Assembly (NCBI GenBank): GCA_020725465.1
Contig: DYEY01000074.1
Coordinates: forward strand, 1 to 64,000
Origin: Dethiobacter sp.
Lineage (GTDB): Bacteria > Bacillota > Dethiobacteria > Dethiobacterales > Dethiobacteraceae
Direction: 5' to 3'
DNA length: 64,000 nt
The notes below the pieces were generated by a model, which saw only the letters and a program-made list of their open reading frames with translations, did not search any database and had not been told where the DNA came from. Of this stretch, positions 9,056-16,822 are shown piece by piece. The stretch's first letter is position 1, and each line of letters begins with the position of its first letter. The translations under genes and the position numbers were made by a program.

Positions 9056-9730
9056 TTAATTTTGGTCCGGGTACAGGCGCCTGCCTTCTTTGATTGTAAA
9101 GAAACGGTCCTCTGCTGAATCGTAAAACAGGGCGTGCATGGCGCCGTGCTTTTTTGTAAGGGACAACAGGTCCTCTCCGCGGCCGGCATCCGCCAGGACC
9201 CAGAGGGCAAAAGGAGCTTTAAAAAGGACAAGCCCTCCCGGCAGGGGCAGGCCGATAAAACCCCCATCCTCTCCGTAATAAAGCAGTTCATAGGCCTGGC
9301 AGAACAGCTGTTCACTAAAGTGCGGGTACTCTATATCTTCCGGGCAGGGTGCCGCCGTGGTACCGAAGACACGGCAGATGAGAGGGCGTTCCCCGTAAAC
9401 AGCACAATGTTTCACCGGATTTTCCGCCAGCAGGAATGGGCAAAGCAGCTTGCCGTCATCCGACAGCCGCCCCATACGTTCCCGGAACAGCCTGTGGAGG
9501 GGTTCTTCCTCCCAGGTTACCAGGCGTGAAAGTATGTGCACATATTCTACGTAAGACATGAGAATGGAGCCGTGGCAGCAGCTGTTGCAGTGAACGGGAC
9601 AGGAGTACGGCGGCATGGTTTTGAGCTTTTCGGCCGCCAGCGCCGCCTGCCGACCGGCATAAGCGGTCATGTCCCCGGGCTTGTTTCTCACCTGCTCCAG
9701 CAGGCAACCGAAGTCGTAGTCGATTTTCAT
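9056..9730 (-). CDS. YkgJ-family cysteine-cluster (zinc/iron-chelating) protein
   Basis: A 224-residue protein with the cysteine pattern of the YkgJ / CxxCxxCC family: PVHCNSCCHGS near 50 and later CAVYGERPLICRVFGTTAAPCPE, where the RPLICRxFG block is the family hallmark. Such proteins are thought to bind iron or zinc and are often neighbours of metal or redox enzymes; no reaction is known. The ATG at 9730 is selected because AGGAGAG precedes it by seven bases. It follows the DUF401 permease gene by 14 bases in the same direction, so the two form an operon. Confidence 0.7.
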   Translation of the reverse strand: MKIDYDFGCLLEQVRNKPGDMTAYAGRQAALAAEKLKTMPPYSCPVHCNSCCHGSILMSYVEYVHILSRLVTWEEEPLHRLFRERMGRLSDDGKLLCPFLLAENPVKHCAVYGERPLICRVFGTTAAPCPEDIEYPHFSEQLFCQAYELLYYGEDGGFIGLPLPGGLVLFKAPFALWVLADAGRGEDLLSLTKKHGAMHALFYDSAEDRFFTIKEGRRLYPDQN

Positions 9731-9744
9731 TAAAGACTCTCCTG

Positions 9745-10977
9745 TCAAAAAAGCCTTACCGAAACAAAGAAGTAAACTGCCGCCATAGCGGCCATGCCGG
9801 CTCCCAGCAAATTTATTTTTTTCATTACCTGCTGCAGTGGGGCGCCGAAATGCTCAGCAGTAAGAATGGTGCACAGATGCAGCGGGGAACCGACGTAACC
9901 GGCCAGGGAGGCGACAAAGACAAGGCTAAGGTAGTGAAGCTGCAGGCGGGGTTCACTGACGGCGGCCAGGAAAAGAGGGGCTGACATGCCAAGTGACGCG
10001 GCGTGGCTGCCGGTAATAAGACCGGACAGGTAGGGAAGCAGAACCGCCAGCAGAACCAGAGGGACTCCCCTGGTTACCAGTAGCTCGGCCAGCGCCGCCA
10101 GCGCGCCCGACTTTTCCAAAAAGTCTTTGAAGACCAGGATGAAGACGATGGACATCATCATGGACCAGTTGGCGCCCCGCCAGAGCGCCCACCCTCTCTC
10201 TTTCAGTGTTGGCAGCAGGCTCCTGTTCGGCGGGAGGTACAGAAAGAGGGCGTATACCATCCCAATGGCAATGCTTGCGGGAAAGTACATCCCAAAACCG
10301 ATGGCCAGGGTTATTATAAGCAGGAGGGGTGAGAAGCCAAGGAGCAGGGCGGGGATCTCCCTGTAATCACCGGCGCCGCTGGTGCTTGCTGCAACGCTCC
10401 GGAAAATAAAAAACCATGCTGCTATAAAGAAAAGGATGATTACCGGCAAATTAAGACGGGCAAAATACATAACGTTGGTGCCGGCCAGTTCGCCAAGCAA
10501 AATCATGGCGGAGTAAAAGGGGAATACCAGGTAGAGGATATGACGAAAGACCACATTACTTACTGCCAGGTCTGTTCTACTAATTTCCAGGCCGGCTCCC
10601 GCCTCCTCAACCATGGGCGCTGAAAAAACGGCCCCTCCCGGAAAAGCCAACAGCCCCACCATCGCCGGGATCAACATTACCTGCTGCCGCCGGTCTTTTA
10701 AGACCAAAGCCAGTTTTTCCACCAGTATTCTCAGGTTACCTGTTTCTTTCAGCAGGTTGCCGAAGGCGGTGAGTGACAATACTGTCAGGGACAGGTTGAC
10801 GGCAACAGGAGCGGTCATAGAGCGGTAAAAGAGTGAAACGGTTTCGGCGGGCGGTATTTTGCTGAAGACCGCCACTATAGCGATACCGGCCAGTATGGTC
10901 AGGTAAAGCTTAACCCCACGGCTGGAAAGAATGTTGATGGCGGCCAGCGCTGCTATCACACCGAGTATTGCCAACAC
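9745..10977 (-). CDS. DUF401-family integral membrane permease
   Basis: A 410-residue, very hydrophobic protein with about ten predicted membrane spans, starting MLAILGVIAALAAINIL. The segment LLAFPGGAVFSAPMVEEAG and the closing GSHAASLGMSAPLFLAA match the DUF401 permease family, which belongs to the ion-transporter/ArsB-GntP-like group and probably carries a small organic anion. GTG start with AAGGAGATG upstream. It is the first gene of a two-gene operon with the cysteine-cluster protein. The substrate cannot be inferred from the sequence. Confidence 0.72.
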   Translation of the reverse strand: MLAILGVIAALAAINILSSRGVKLYLTILAGIAIVAVFSKIPPAETVSLFYRSMTAPVAVNLSLTVLSLTAFGNLLKETGNLRILVEKLALVLKDRRQQVMLIPAMVGLLAFPGGAVFSAPMVEEAGAGLEISRTDLAVSNVVFRHILYLVFPFYSAMILLGELAGTNVMYFARLNLPVIILFFIAAWFFIFRSVAASTSGAGDYREIPALLLGFSPLLLIITLAIGFGMYFPASIAIGMVYALFLYLPPNRSLLPTLKERGWALWRGANWSMMMSIVFILVFKDFLEKSGALAALAELLVTRGVPLVLLAVLLPYLSGLITGSHAASLGMSAPLFLAAVSEPRLQLHYLSLVFVASLAGYVGSPLHLCTILTAEHFGAPLQQVMKKINLLGAGMAAMAAVYFFVSVRLF

Positions 10978-11133
10978 ATGAAGTCATCTCCTTTGCTATT
11001 GAAAAACATACCTTTTGGCTTCTATAAAAAATCTGATTTTCCTGTCACTGCAGCGAAATATTGTTATGGTTTGACAGCCATTGCGCCACAGTTGTACCTC
11101 ACAGGCTTTAAGTTAAATTAAAGGAGCATGCCG

Positions 11134-12195
11134 ATGCCGACTATTGATCTCCTGCGGGACCGGATACTGCTGATCCCATACCTTGGCGGGGTCTTTCCGG
11201 CGGTGGAAAAGGAACTGGACAGGTGGCGCAGAGTGGCCTGCAGCATGTCTGATCCGGAATTGTCCCGCCAGGCGCTGGCCAGCATCGGCCAAAAGCGCTT
11301 TCACTGTCAGGGGGGAGCGGTTTTTGCCCTCTACAGTAAAAAAAGCCGTGGGCTCATTCCTTTTATAGTGGCACTGCAGACCATCAGCGATTATCTGGAC
11401 AACCTGTCGGACCGCGTGAGCCAGCCGGGTGAAGAGGGCCTTTTTGCCCTGCATGAAGCAATGGTGGCGGCGGTGGATACCGAATTGCCGTTTAGCGACT
11501 GGTACCGTTATTATCCTCACCGGGAAGACAGCGGTTACCTTAAAGCCCTGGTGCAGACCTGCCGTAACTCCCTGGTTCCCATGGTAACATACAGTGATGT
11601 AAGTGGCGAAGTGGTTCGGCTGGCTGCCCTGTACAGTGAATTACAGGTCTTCAAACATCTAGCCCGCCCAGAGCGGGAAGAGCGGTTGCAGCGGTGGTAT
11701 GACCGGCATTCCGGAATGGCGCCGGGTACCCGGTGGTGGGAATTTGCCGCTGCCTGCGGTTCAACGCTGGGCATTTTCGCCCTTATGGCCCTTGCGTCGG
11801 CCGGGCCGGTCAGCCAGTCTGAAGCAGAGCAGTTGCTGGACTGCTATTTCCCCTGGCTGTGCGGGCTCCATATTCTGCTTGACTATTATCTGGACCTGGA
11901 TGAAGACCGGGAACACGGCGACCTGAACTTTGTTTCATATTACCGTTCTCCGCGGGAAGCGGTAAGCGGGCTGCTCTGGTTCCTGGAGGAGGCTGACCGC
12001 CGGGTACGGCAGCTGCCCCGCCCTTCTTTTCATCAAATGGTGGTAAAAGGATTGCTGGCCATGTACCTGTCAGACCCCAAGGCATACCTGGGAGGGCGCA
12101 AAAAAATGACGCAGCTTTTGTTGCGCCGGGGAGGCACCGGGGTGTTGGCCATGCACCGTTTTTGCCTGGCATTGCGCGGTATGGGCAAACTGTAA
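11134..12195 (+). CDS. ytpB: Tetraprenyl-beta-curcumene synthase-like terpene cyclase (YtpB/DUF2600)
   Basis: A 353-residue member of the DUF2600 family. B. subtilis YtpB turns heptaprenyl diphosphate (C35) into tetraprenyl-beta-curcumene, the precursor of sesquarterpenes in spores. Seen: the first acidic motif DYLDNLSDR near 85 and the second DYYLDLDEDRE near 249, both typical of this enzyme class rather than of classical DDxxD cyclases. The second of two close ATG codons (11134) is chosen because AAGGAG then has a seven-base spacing. It is convergent with, and two bases away from, a long-chain prenyl diphosphate synthase gene, which could supply its substrate. Confidence 0.85.
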   Translation: MPTIDLLRDRILLIPYLGGVFPAVEKELDRWRRVACSMSDPELSRQALASIGQKRFHCQGGAVFALYSKKSRGLIPFIVALQTISDYLDNLSDRVSQPGEEGLFALHEAMVAAVDTELPFSDWYRYYPHREDSGYLKALVQTCRNSLVPMVTYSDVSGEVVRLAALYSELQVFKHLARPEREERLQRWYDRHSGMAPGTRWWEFAAACGSTLGIFALMALASAGPVSQSEAEQLLDCYFPWLCGLHILLDYYLDLDEDREHGDLNFVSYYRSPREAVSGLLWFLEEADRRVRQLPRPSFHQMVVKGLLAMYLSDPKAYLGGRKKMTQLLLRRGGTGVLAMHRFCLALRGMGKL

Positions 12196-12197
12196 AT

Positions 12198-13169
12198 TCA
12201 GTGCTGCCGGTTGAGAACATGATCCGCCAGACGGGAGAGGAAGGCTCTCTCCGGTACGGCGGGAAGGCGGGCGAGGTTTTGCTTGGCCCGCATGAGCAAG
12301 AGGCTGGCCTTTCGCCTGACATCGTCCAGTATCCCGGTAGATTCCAGCGCCGCCCTGACATAATCCATGTTTGCAGCGGAAAAATCCCTTTCCTCTATCA
12401 GCCGGCGCAGGAAAGGACCGTGACTGTGGGTGCGCAAAAGACGTATTACCGGCAAAGTGAGGTATCCTTCCGCCAGGTCGTGCAGCACAGGCTTCCCGGT
12501 CACTTCACCGGTGCCGCAGTAATCCAGCAGGTCGTCGGTCAGTTGAAAGGCGTAGCCCAGCTGGAGCCCGAAGGCGGTGATGTGCCTCTGGTATACTGGT
12601 GAAAGGCCGCAGACTTCAGCGCCCGCCAGGCAGCAGGAGGACAGAAAGAAGGCGGTCTTTTTGTGCACATAAGCCATATAGTCCGCTTCTGTGAGGTTGC
12701 AGTCAAAACGCAGGGCTGACTGTTCCATTTCCCCTTCGCACATCAGGCTGATGGCCCGGGTCATATTGGCGAGGATACCGGTTTGCCCGTGCTGTGTCAA
12801 CAGGGCGAAGGCCCGTGCAAACAGGAAATCACCATAAAGCACCGCCTGGTGGTTCCCAAAGCGGGCGGAAATGGTGGGAATACCTCTCCTGTGCCCGGCA
12901 TGGTCGATGATGTCGTCGTGGACCAGGGAGGCAGTATGGATAAGTTCCACGGCGGTGGCCACGTCCACCAGCTCGGCACGGGGTGCGGGAGCAAAAGAAC
13001 CAAACAAAATAACCAGAGCCGGGCGCAGCCTTTTGCCGCCCTGCAGGACTGCGGAAAAAACCGGAGTCTGGCTGTCATTTCCCCGGCAGATCTCGTGCAG
13101 GCGCGCTTCCACCTGTTTTAGGGCCTCAAGCCCTTTCGTCCCGTATATGGGGAGCTTAACTAACGTCAA
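12198..13169 (-). CDS. Polyprenyl diphosphate synthase, heptaprenyl-type catalytic subunit
   Basis: A 323-residue trans-prenyltransferase. Seen: GGKRLRPALV (allylic substrate binding), the first Asp-rich motif HDDIIDHAGHRRG, YGDFLFARAF, GKPVLHDL and the second Asp-rich motif QLTDDLLDYCG. It extends farnesyl diphosphate with isopentenyl diphosphate to a long chain; chain length is not readable, but quinone side chains or the C35 substrate of the neighbouring YtpB-like cyclase are the plausible uses. In Bacillus the HepT subunit needs a small partner HepS, not seen here. TTG at 13169 has AAGGTGAT six bases upstream; GTG at 13178 is the alternative start. Confidence 0.88.
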   Translation of the reverse strand: MTLVKLPIYGTKGLEALKQVEARLHEICRGNDSQTPVFSAVLQGGKRLRPALVILFGSFAPAPRAELVDVATAVELIHTASLVHDDIIDHAGHRRGIPTISARFGNHQAVLYGDFLFARAFALLTQHGQTGILANMTRAISLMCEGEMEQSALRFDCNLTEADYMAYVHKKTAFFLSSCCLAGAEVCGLSPVYQRHITAFGLQLGYAFQLTDDLLDYCGTGEVTGKPVLHDLAEGYLTLPVIRLLRTHSHGPFLRRLIEERDFSAANMDYVRAALESTGILDDVRRKASLLLMRAKQNLARLPAVPERAFLSRLADHVLNRQH

Positions 13170-13303
13170 AAATATCACCTTAGGTCTTACTTAAAACTAG
13201 CGTGACCTAACAGGCGGAAAAATATTCCCTCTGGCATGGTACGGGCAGGAGACAGGGAGGATAAGTCGAAAACATAAACCCAGCAAACAGGAGGGGTGAT
13301 ACA

Positions 13304-14674
13304 ATGCAACAACCGCTGGTGGTGATAGGAGGAGTGGCAGCAGGCATGAGCGCCGCTTCCAAGGCCCGCCGCCTGATGCCGGAACTGCCTGTGATTGTCT
13401 TTGAAAAGAGCAATTTTGTTTCGTATGGCGCCTGCGGCATACCTTACTACCTGTCCGGAGTGATACCGGACCACCGTAAAATGATTATCCGTGATCCGGA
13501 ATATTATGAAAAAAAAATGGATATCAGGGTACTGGTGGGGCACGAGGTAACGGAAATTGATGCCGGCCGCAAACTGGTCAGGGTGAAAAACCTGACCGGC
13601 AGCGGGGTAATCGAGCAGCCTTACTCGAAACTGATCTATGCCACCGGTGCCCGCGCCATCATCCCTGCTGTTCCGGGGGTGGAACTGGACGGTGTGTTTG
13701 TGTTGCGCACCCTGGAGGACGGCCTGGCACTTAAAAGCAGGCTGCAAGATGAAAGGGTCAGAAAAGTGGCTGTGGTGGGCGGTGGCTACATCGGCCTTGA
13801 AGTGGCGGAGAATATGCGGTTACTTGGCAAAGAGACCTTTATCCTCGAGAAGGAAGAAAGGTGCCTGGCCAACTGTGACCCGGAATTTTCCGAGGCGGTG
13901 ATGGAGGAGCTTGTCCGGCACGGGGTGGAGGTGCGCTGCGGTGAAACCCTGCTGGCCTGTGAAGGTGAAGGCCGGCTGCAAGCGGTGGTTACCGGCAGGG
14001 GAAGCTATGATTGTGACCTGGCGATACTGTGCCTTGGGGTACGGCCTAACTCAGAGCTGGCGGATAAAGCCGGCATTAAGCTGGGCTTTAAAGGGGCGGT
14101 GGCCGTGGACCGCCGGATGAGGACCAACATACCCGATGTATATGCGGCGGGAGACTGCGCTGAAACTTATCACCGCCTGCTGGGACGGAACGTCTATATC
14201 CCTCTTGGTACCACCGCCAACCGCCAGGGCAGGCTGGCCGGAGGGGTGGCCTGCGGCGAACCGGGCCAGTTTGCCGGTGTGCTGGGCACAGCGGTAGTCA
14301 AAGTATTTGACCTGGCTGTGGCGGTGACCGGACTGACGGAGCAGGAAGCCGCCTGGAACGGTATGGATTTTATGGCCACAACCATTGAAGCCCTGGACCA
14401 TGCCGTATATTATCCCAACCCGCGGAAAATAAAAATCAAGCTGGTCTATGACCGGAAATCGTCGGTGGTGCTGGGAGGGCAGATTTCCGGCTACGAGGGG
14501 GTTGCTCACCGTGCCGACATTATTGCCACCGCCATCAGCGCCCGGCTGACTCTGGAGCAGCTTGGCGAAGTGGATATGTGCTATGCGCCGCCTTACAAGG
14601 GTGTATGGGAGGCAGTTGTGGTAGCGGCCAACGTAGCCCAGTCAGACTGGGAGGACAGCATTGAAGCCCGGTGA
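13304..14674 (+). CDS. CoA-disulfide reductase-like pyridine nucleotide-disulfide oxidoreductase
   Basis: A 456-residue FAD and NAD(P)H-binding enzyme of the CoA-disulfide reductase / NADH oxidase / persulfide reductase group. Seen: N-terminal FAD Rossmann motif VIGGVAAGMSAA, the single active cysteine in SYGACGIPYY (near residue 44), the NAD(P)H motif VVGGGYIGLEVAENM (near 162), the FAD signature DVYAAGDCAE (near 280) and a C-terminal dimerisation domain ending with PPYKGVWEA. It probably keeps CoA reduced or reduces polysulfide, useful in an anaerobe meeting oxygen. No C-terminal rhodanese domain is present. AGGAGGGGTGA ribosome binding site; divergent from the prenyl synthase. Confidence 0.85.
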   Translation: MQQPLVVIGGVAAGMSAASKARRLMPELPVIVFEKSNFVSYGACGIPYYLSGVIPDHRKMIIRDPEYYEKKMDIRVLVGHEVTEIDAGRKLVRVKNLTGSGVIEQPYSKLIYATGARAIIPAVPGVELDGVFVLRTLEDGLALKSRLQDERVRKVAVVGGGYIGLEVAENMRLLGKETFILEKEERCLANCDPEFSEAVMEELVRHGVEVRCGETLLACEGEGRLQAVVTGRGSYDCDLAILCLGVRPNSELADKAGIKLGFKGAVAVDRRMRTNIPDVYAAGDCAETYHRLLGRNVYIPLGTTANRQGRLAGGVACGEPGQFAGVLGTAVVKVFDLAVAVTGLTEQEAAWNGMDFMATTIEALDHAVYYPNPRKIKIKLVYDRKSSVVLGGQISGYEGVAHRADIIATAISARLTLEQLGEVDMCYAPPYKGVWEAVVVAANVAQSDWEDSIEAR

Positions 14675-14803
14675 GAGACGGATTTGGCAGGTGTAAAATA
14701 TACCGGCAAACCGGCAAAATGTTCATAAAAAGTTCAAACTTTTTGAGGGTGCTTGTGTTAGAATTAACACAGAGGTCAGGAGTCTGGCTGTTGGAGGATA
14801 TAC

Positions 14804-15478
14804 ATGAAAGGAAACAATATGTCCGGGCGGGTGAGAAGGAACAGGAAATTTGCCATGGCTGTTATCATCGTGGCCGCTTCCGCACTGGTCCTGACCAGTG
14901 TTTTGGGTTATATTGAACTTCATTCCCGGGCTTTGCCGCCCAGGGGTTCCGACCCGGTGGCAAAAGAAATAGCTGAGCTTGAGTACCGGATAGCTCAGCT
15001 GAAAGAGAGCCTGGAGAGAAACCCCAATGAAGAATATTTTCTCACCCAGCTGGGGAACACCTACTACGACCTCGGCCGCATCTACCAGTATCTGAACAAC
15101 GAACCGAAATGGGTGGAAAGCTTTGCCGCCGCCATCGAACCCTACGGTAAAGTGCTGGAGTCTAAGCCGGACAACGTTGATATACGCGTGGACCGGGCGG
15201 TAGCAGCCTTCTGGTCCGGCAATCTGGAGCTGGCTGGGGAGGAATTTGAGCGTGCCCTCGAAATTAACCCAAACCACCTGAACGCCAATTACAATTATGG
15301 TGTCTTCCTTTTTTTCGGCCTCAACAGGCCGGCCGAAGCCATATCTAGATTTGCAAGGGTGTTGGAGCTTAATCCCTCCGATTCACAACTGGTCGCAGCC
15401 GCACAGATGCTGATAACGCAGGCGGAGCAGGCACTGAAGAATCCTGTCTTTGACGCCATACCCCAGGGAAACAAATAA
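14804..15478 (+). CDS. Membrane-anchored TPR-repeat protein
   Basis: A 224-residue protein with a basic N-terminus, one membrane helix at about 17-39 (AMAVIIVAASALVLTSVLG) and an outside or soluble part. Residues 50-70 form a short amphipathic coiled coil (KEIAELEYRIAQLKESLE). Three tetratricopeptide repeats follow; NAVAAFWSG-like and ALEINPNHLNANYNYGVFL are the clearest. TPR domains bind other proteins; the partner is unknown. GGAGG lies six bases before the ATG. It is monocistronic, closed by a terminator. Confidence 0.78.
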   Translation: MKGNNMSGRVRRNRKFAMAVIIVAASALVLTSVLGYIELHSRALPPRGSDPVAKEIAELEYRIAQLKESLERNPNEEYFLTQLGNTYYDLGRIYQYLNNEPKWVESFAAAIEPYGKVLESKPDNVDIRVDRAVAAFWSGNLELAGEEFERALEINPNHLNANYNYGVFLFFGLNRPAEAISRFARVLELNPSDSQLVAAAQMLITQAEQALKNPVFDAIPQGNK

Positions 15479-15485
15479 GAAAACG

Positions 15486-15519
15486 GCAGGCCGGCGCTAT
15501 ACCGGTCTGTGCTTTTTTC
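15486..15519 (+). terminator. Factor-independent terminator after TPR gene
   Basis: GCAGGCCGG pairs with CCGGTCTGT (two G.T wobbles) around CGCTATA, followed by GCTTTTTT. Confidence 0.75.
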
Positions 15520-15605
15520 TGCGGTGTGATTTCGGACACAGTGGGCCGGCCAACCGGTGCTTTATGATAGCTATAGGAAAAAACAAAAGAAAGGAGCCGG
15601 AAGGC

Positions 15606-16628
15606 ATGAACAGGTACGGAGGTTGTAAAACCTCGGCAATGGGCATACTGCCGCACAGAGATATAGACAGAGCGCTGGAGATGGCCTTCTCGCTGGATAT
15701 TCCCTTTTGGCCCCAGCTGCCCAACGTCTCTTTTTATGAAGACATGTACGTCCAGTTTTCGGAACACTTCCCGGGCATCATCATAGATGAATCAGAAAAG
15801 AGAGTATCATTCAATACATCCCTGTTCTACCAACAGCTGCCGGAGTACCTGGAAAGGAGCGCCGACCCGTCTCTTTTTGACCTCTCGGCCAAATTTTCCA
15901 ACGTTTTCCACCGCTTTCTCGCCCGCGACCTCAGTGGTTACCCCGCCATAAAAGGCCAGGTTATCGGTCCGGTATCATTTGGGCTGCGCATCGCCGATGA
16001 AAATCTAAAGCCCATGATATTCCATGACGATGTGCGCCTGCTGTTGTTTGAGTTCACCCGGGAGAAAATCAACAACCAGTACCGGATCTTGCGCCGCCAC
16101 AACCCCTTCCCCATAGTTTTTTTTGATGAGCCGGGGCTGGAGTTTGTTTTTAACAGTATGTCCGGCTATACCAGCGACGCCGCCAAACAGGATGTATCCG
16201 CAATGCTAAACGGCGTGGAAGGGCTGAAAGGCGTTCACCTCTGCGGTAACCCGGACTGGGACTTTCTCCTTAATGCCGGCATTGATGCATTATCCTTCGA
16301 TGCCTACCGGCGTGGCGAAGTCATCGTACGCTACGACAGCCTGCGCCGCTTTATTGAAGAAGAAAAGGTGCTGGAGTGGGGGATTGTCCCCACCCAGATC
16401 GAACTGCTGGAACAGGAAAGCGAAGATTCCCTCATCGCCCGCCTGGAAGCACTGTGGGATTACCTGGTGGCCAAAGGCACCGATAAAGATTTGATCGTAA
16501 AAAACGCCCGCCTCGCGCCGGCCACCTGCAACCTGGTGGGGCCGCGGAGCGAAGAGGCGGTGGAGTTGGCCTACGGTATGCTGCGCCGTATTTCCGCCCG
16601 TCTTAAAGAAAAATATCAACTGGAATAA
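15606..16628 (+). CDS. UroD/MetE-superfamily zinc methyltransferase-like protein
   Basis: A 340-residue TIM-barrel protein of the uroporphyrinogen decarboxylase / cobalamin-independent methionine synthase superfamily. MetE-like landmarks: VFFDEPGLEF (acidic substrate site, near 178), VHLCGNPDW (His-x-Cys zinc pair, near 213), WGIVPTQ, and a late cysteine in APATCNLVG that could be the third zinc ligand. No N-terminal MetE half is present, so it resembles archaeal-type or stand-alone methyl-transfer domains that use a corrinoid or folate donor. AAAGGAG precedes the ATG at 15606 by eight bases. No corrinoid protein is adjacent; the methyl donor and acceptor are unknown. Confidence 0.65.
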   Translation: MNRYGGCKTSAMGILPHRDIDRALEMAFSLDIPFWPQLPNVSFYEDMYVQFSEHFPGIIIDESEKRVSFNTSLFYQQLPEYLERSADPSLFDLSAKFSNVFHRFLARDLSGYPAIKGQVIGPVSFGLRIADENLKPMIFHDDVRLLLFEFTREKINNQYRILRRHNPFPIVFFDEPGLEFVFNSMSGYTSDAAKQDVSAMLNGVEGLKGVHLCGNPDWDFLLNAGIDALSFDAYRRGEVIVRYDSLRRFIEEEKVLEWGIVPTQIELLEQESEDSLIARLEALWDYLVAKGTDKDLIVKNARLAPATCNLVGPRSEEAVELAYGMLRRISARLKEKYQLE

Positions 16629-16654
16629 CCCGCCCAACCAAAACAAAAGTGGTT

Positions 16655-16725
16655 GCCACGGGTGCCACGGGTGACACGGGGACGGTTCTTTTGTCATCTC
16701 ATTTTGGACGAGCACAGGAACCGTC
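16655..16725. repeat. REP-like element with 9-bp tandem copies and an inverted repeat
   Basis: Two exact copies and one near copy of GCCACGGGT run at 9-bp steps from 16655. They are followed by GGGGACGGTTC, whose GACGGTTC (16681-16688) is matched by GAACCGTC at 16718-16725. The GGGGACGG core is shared with the palindromes at 41.3 and 58.6-58.9 kb. No gene is seen between 16629 and 16822. Confidence 0.6.
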
Positions 16726-16822
16726 ATTTAAAAGTTTAAAAGCAGAAACCTGACCCAGGCAGGAAAGAGAGGCGGGCAGAGCGAAAACTCCCGGCATAAG
16801 GAAGCGGGGCGGGGGGAAGTGT

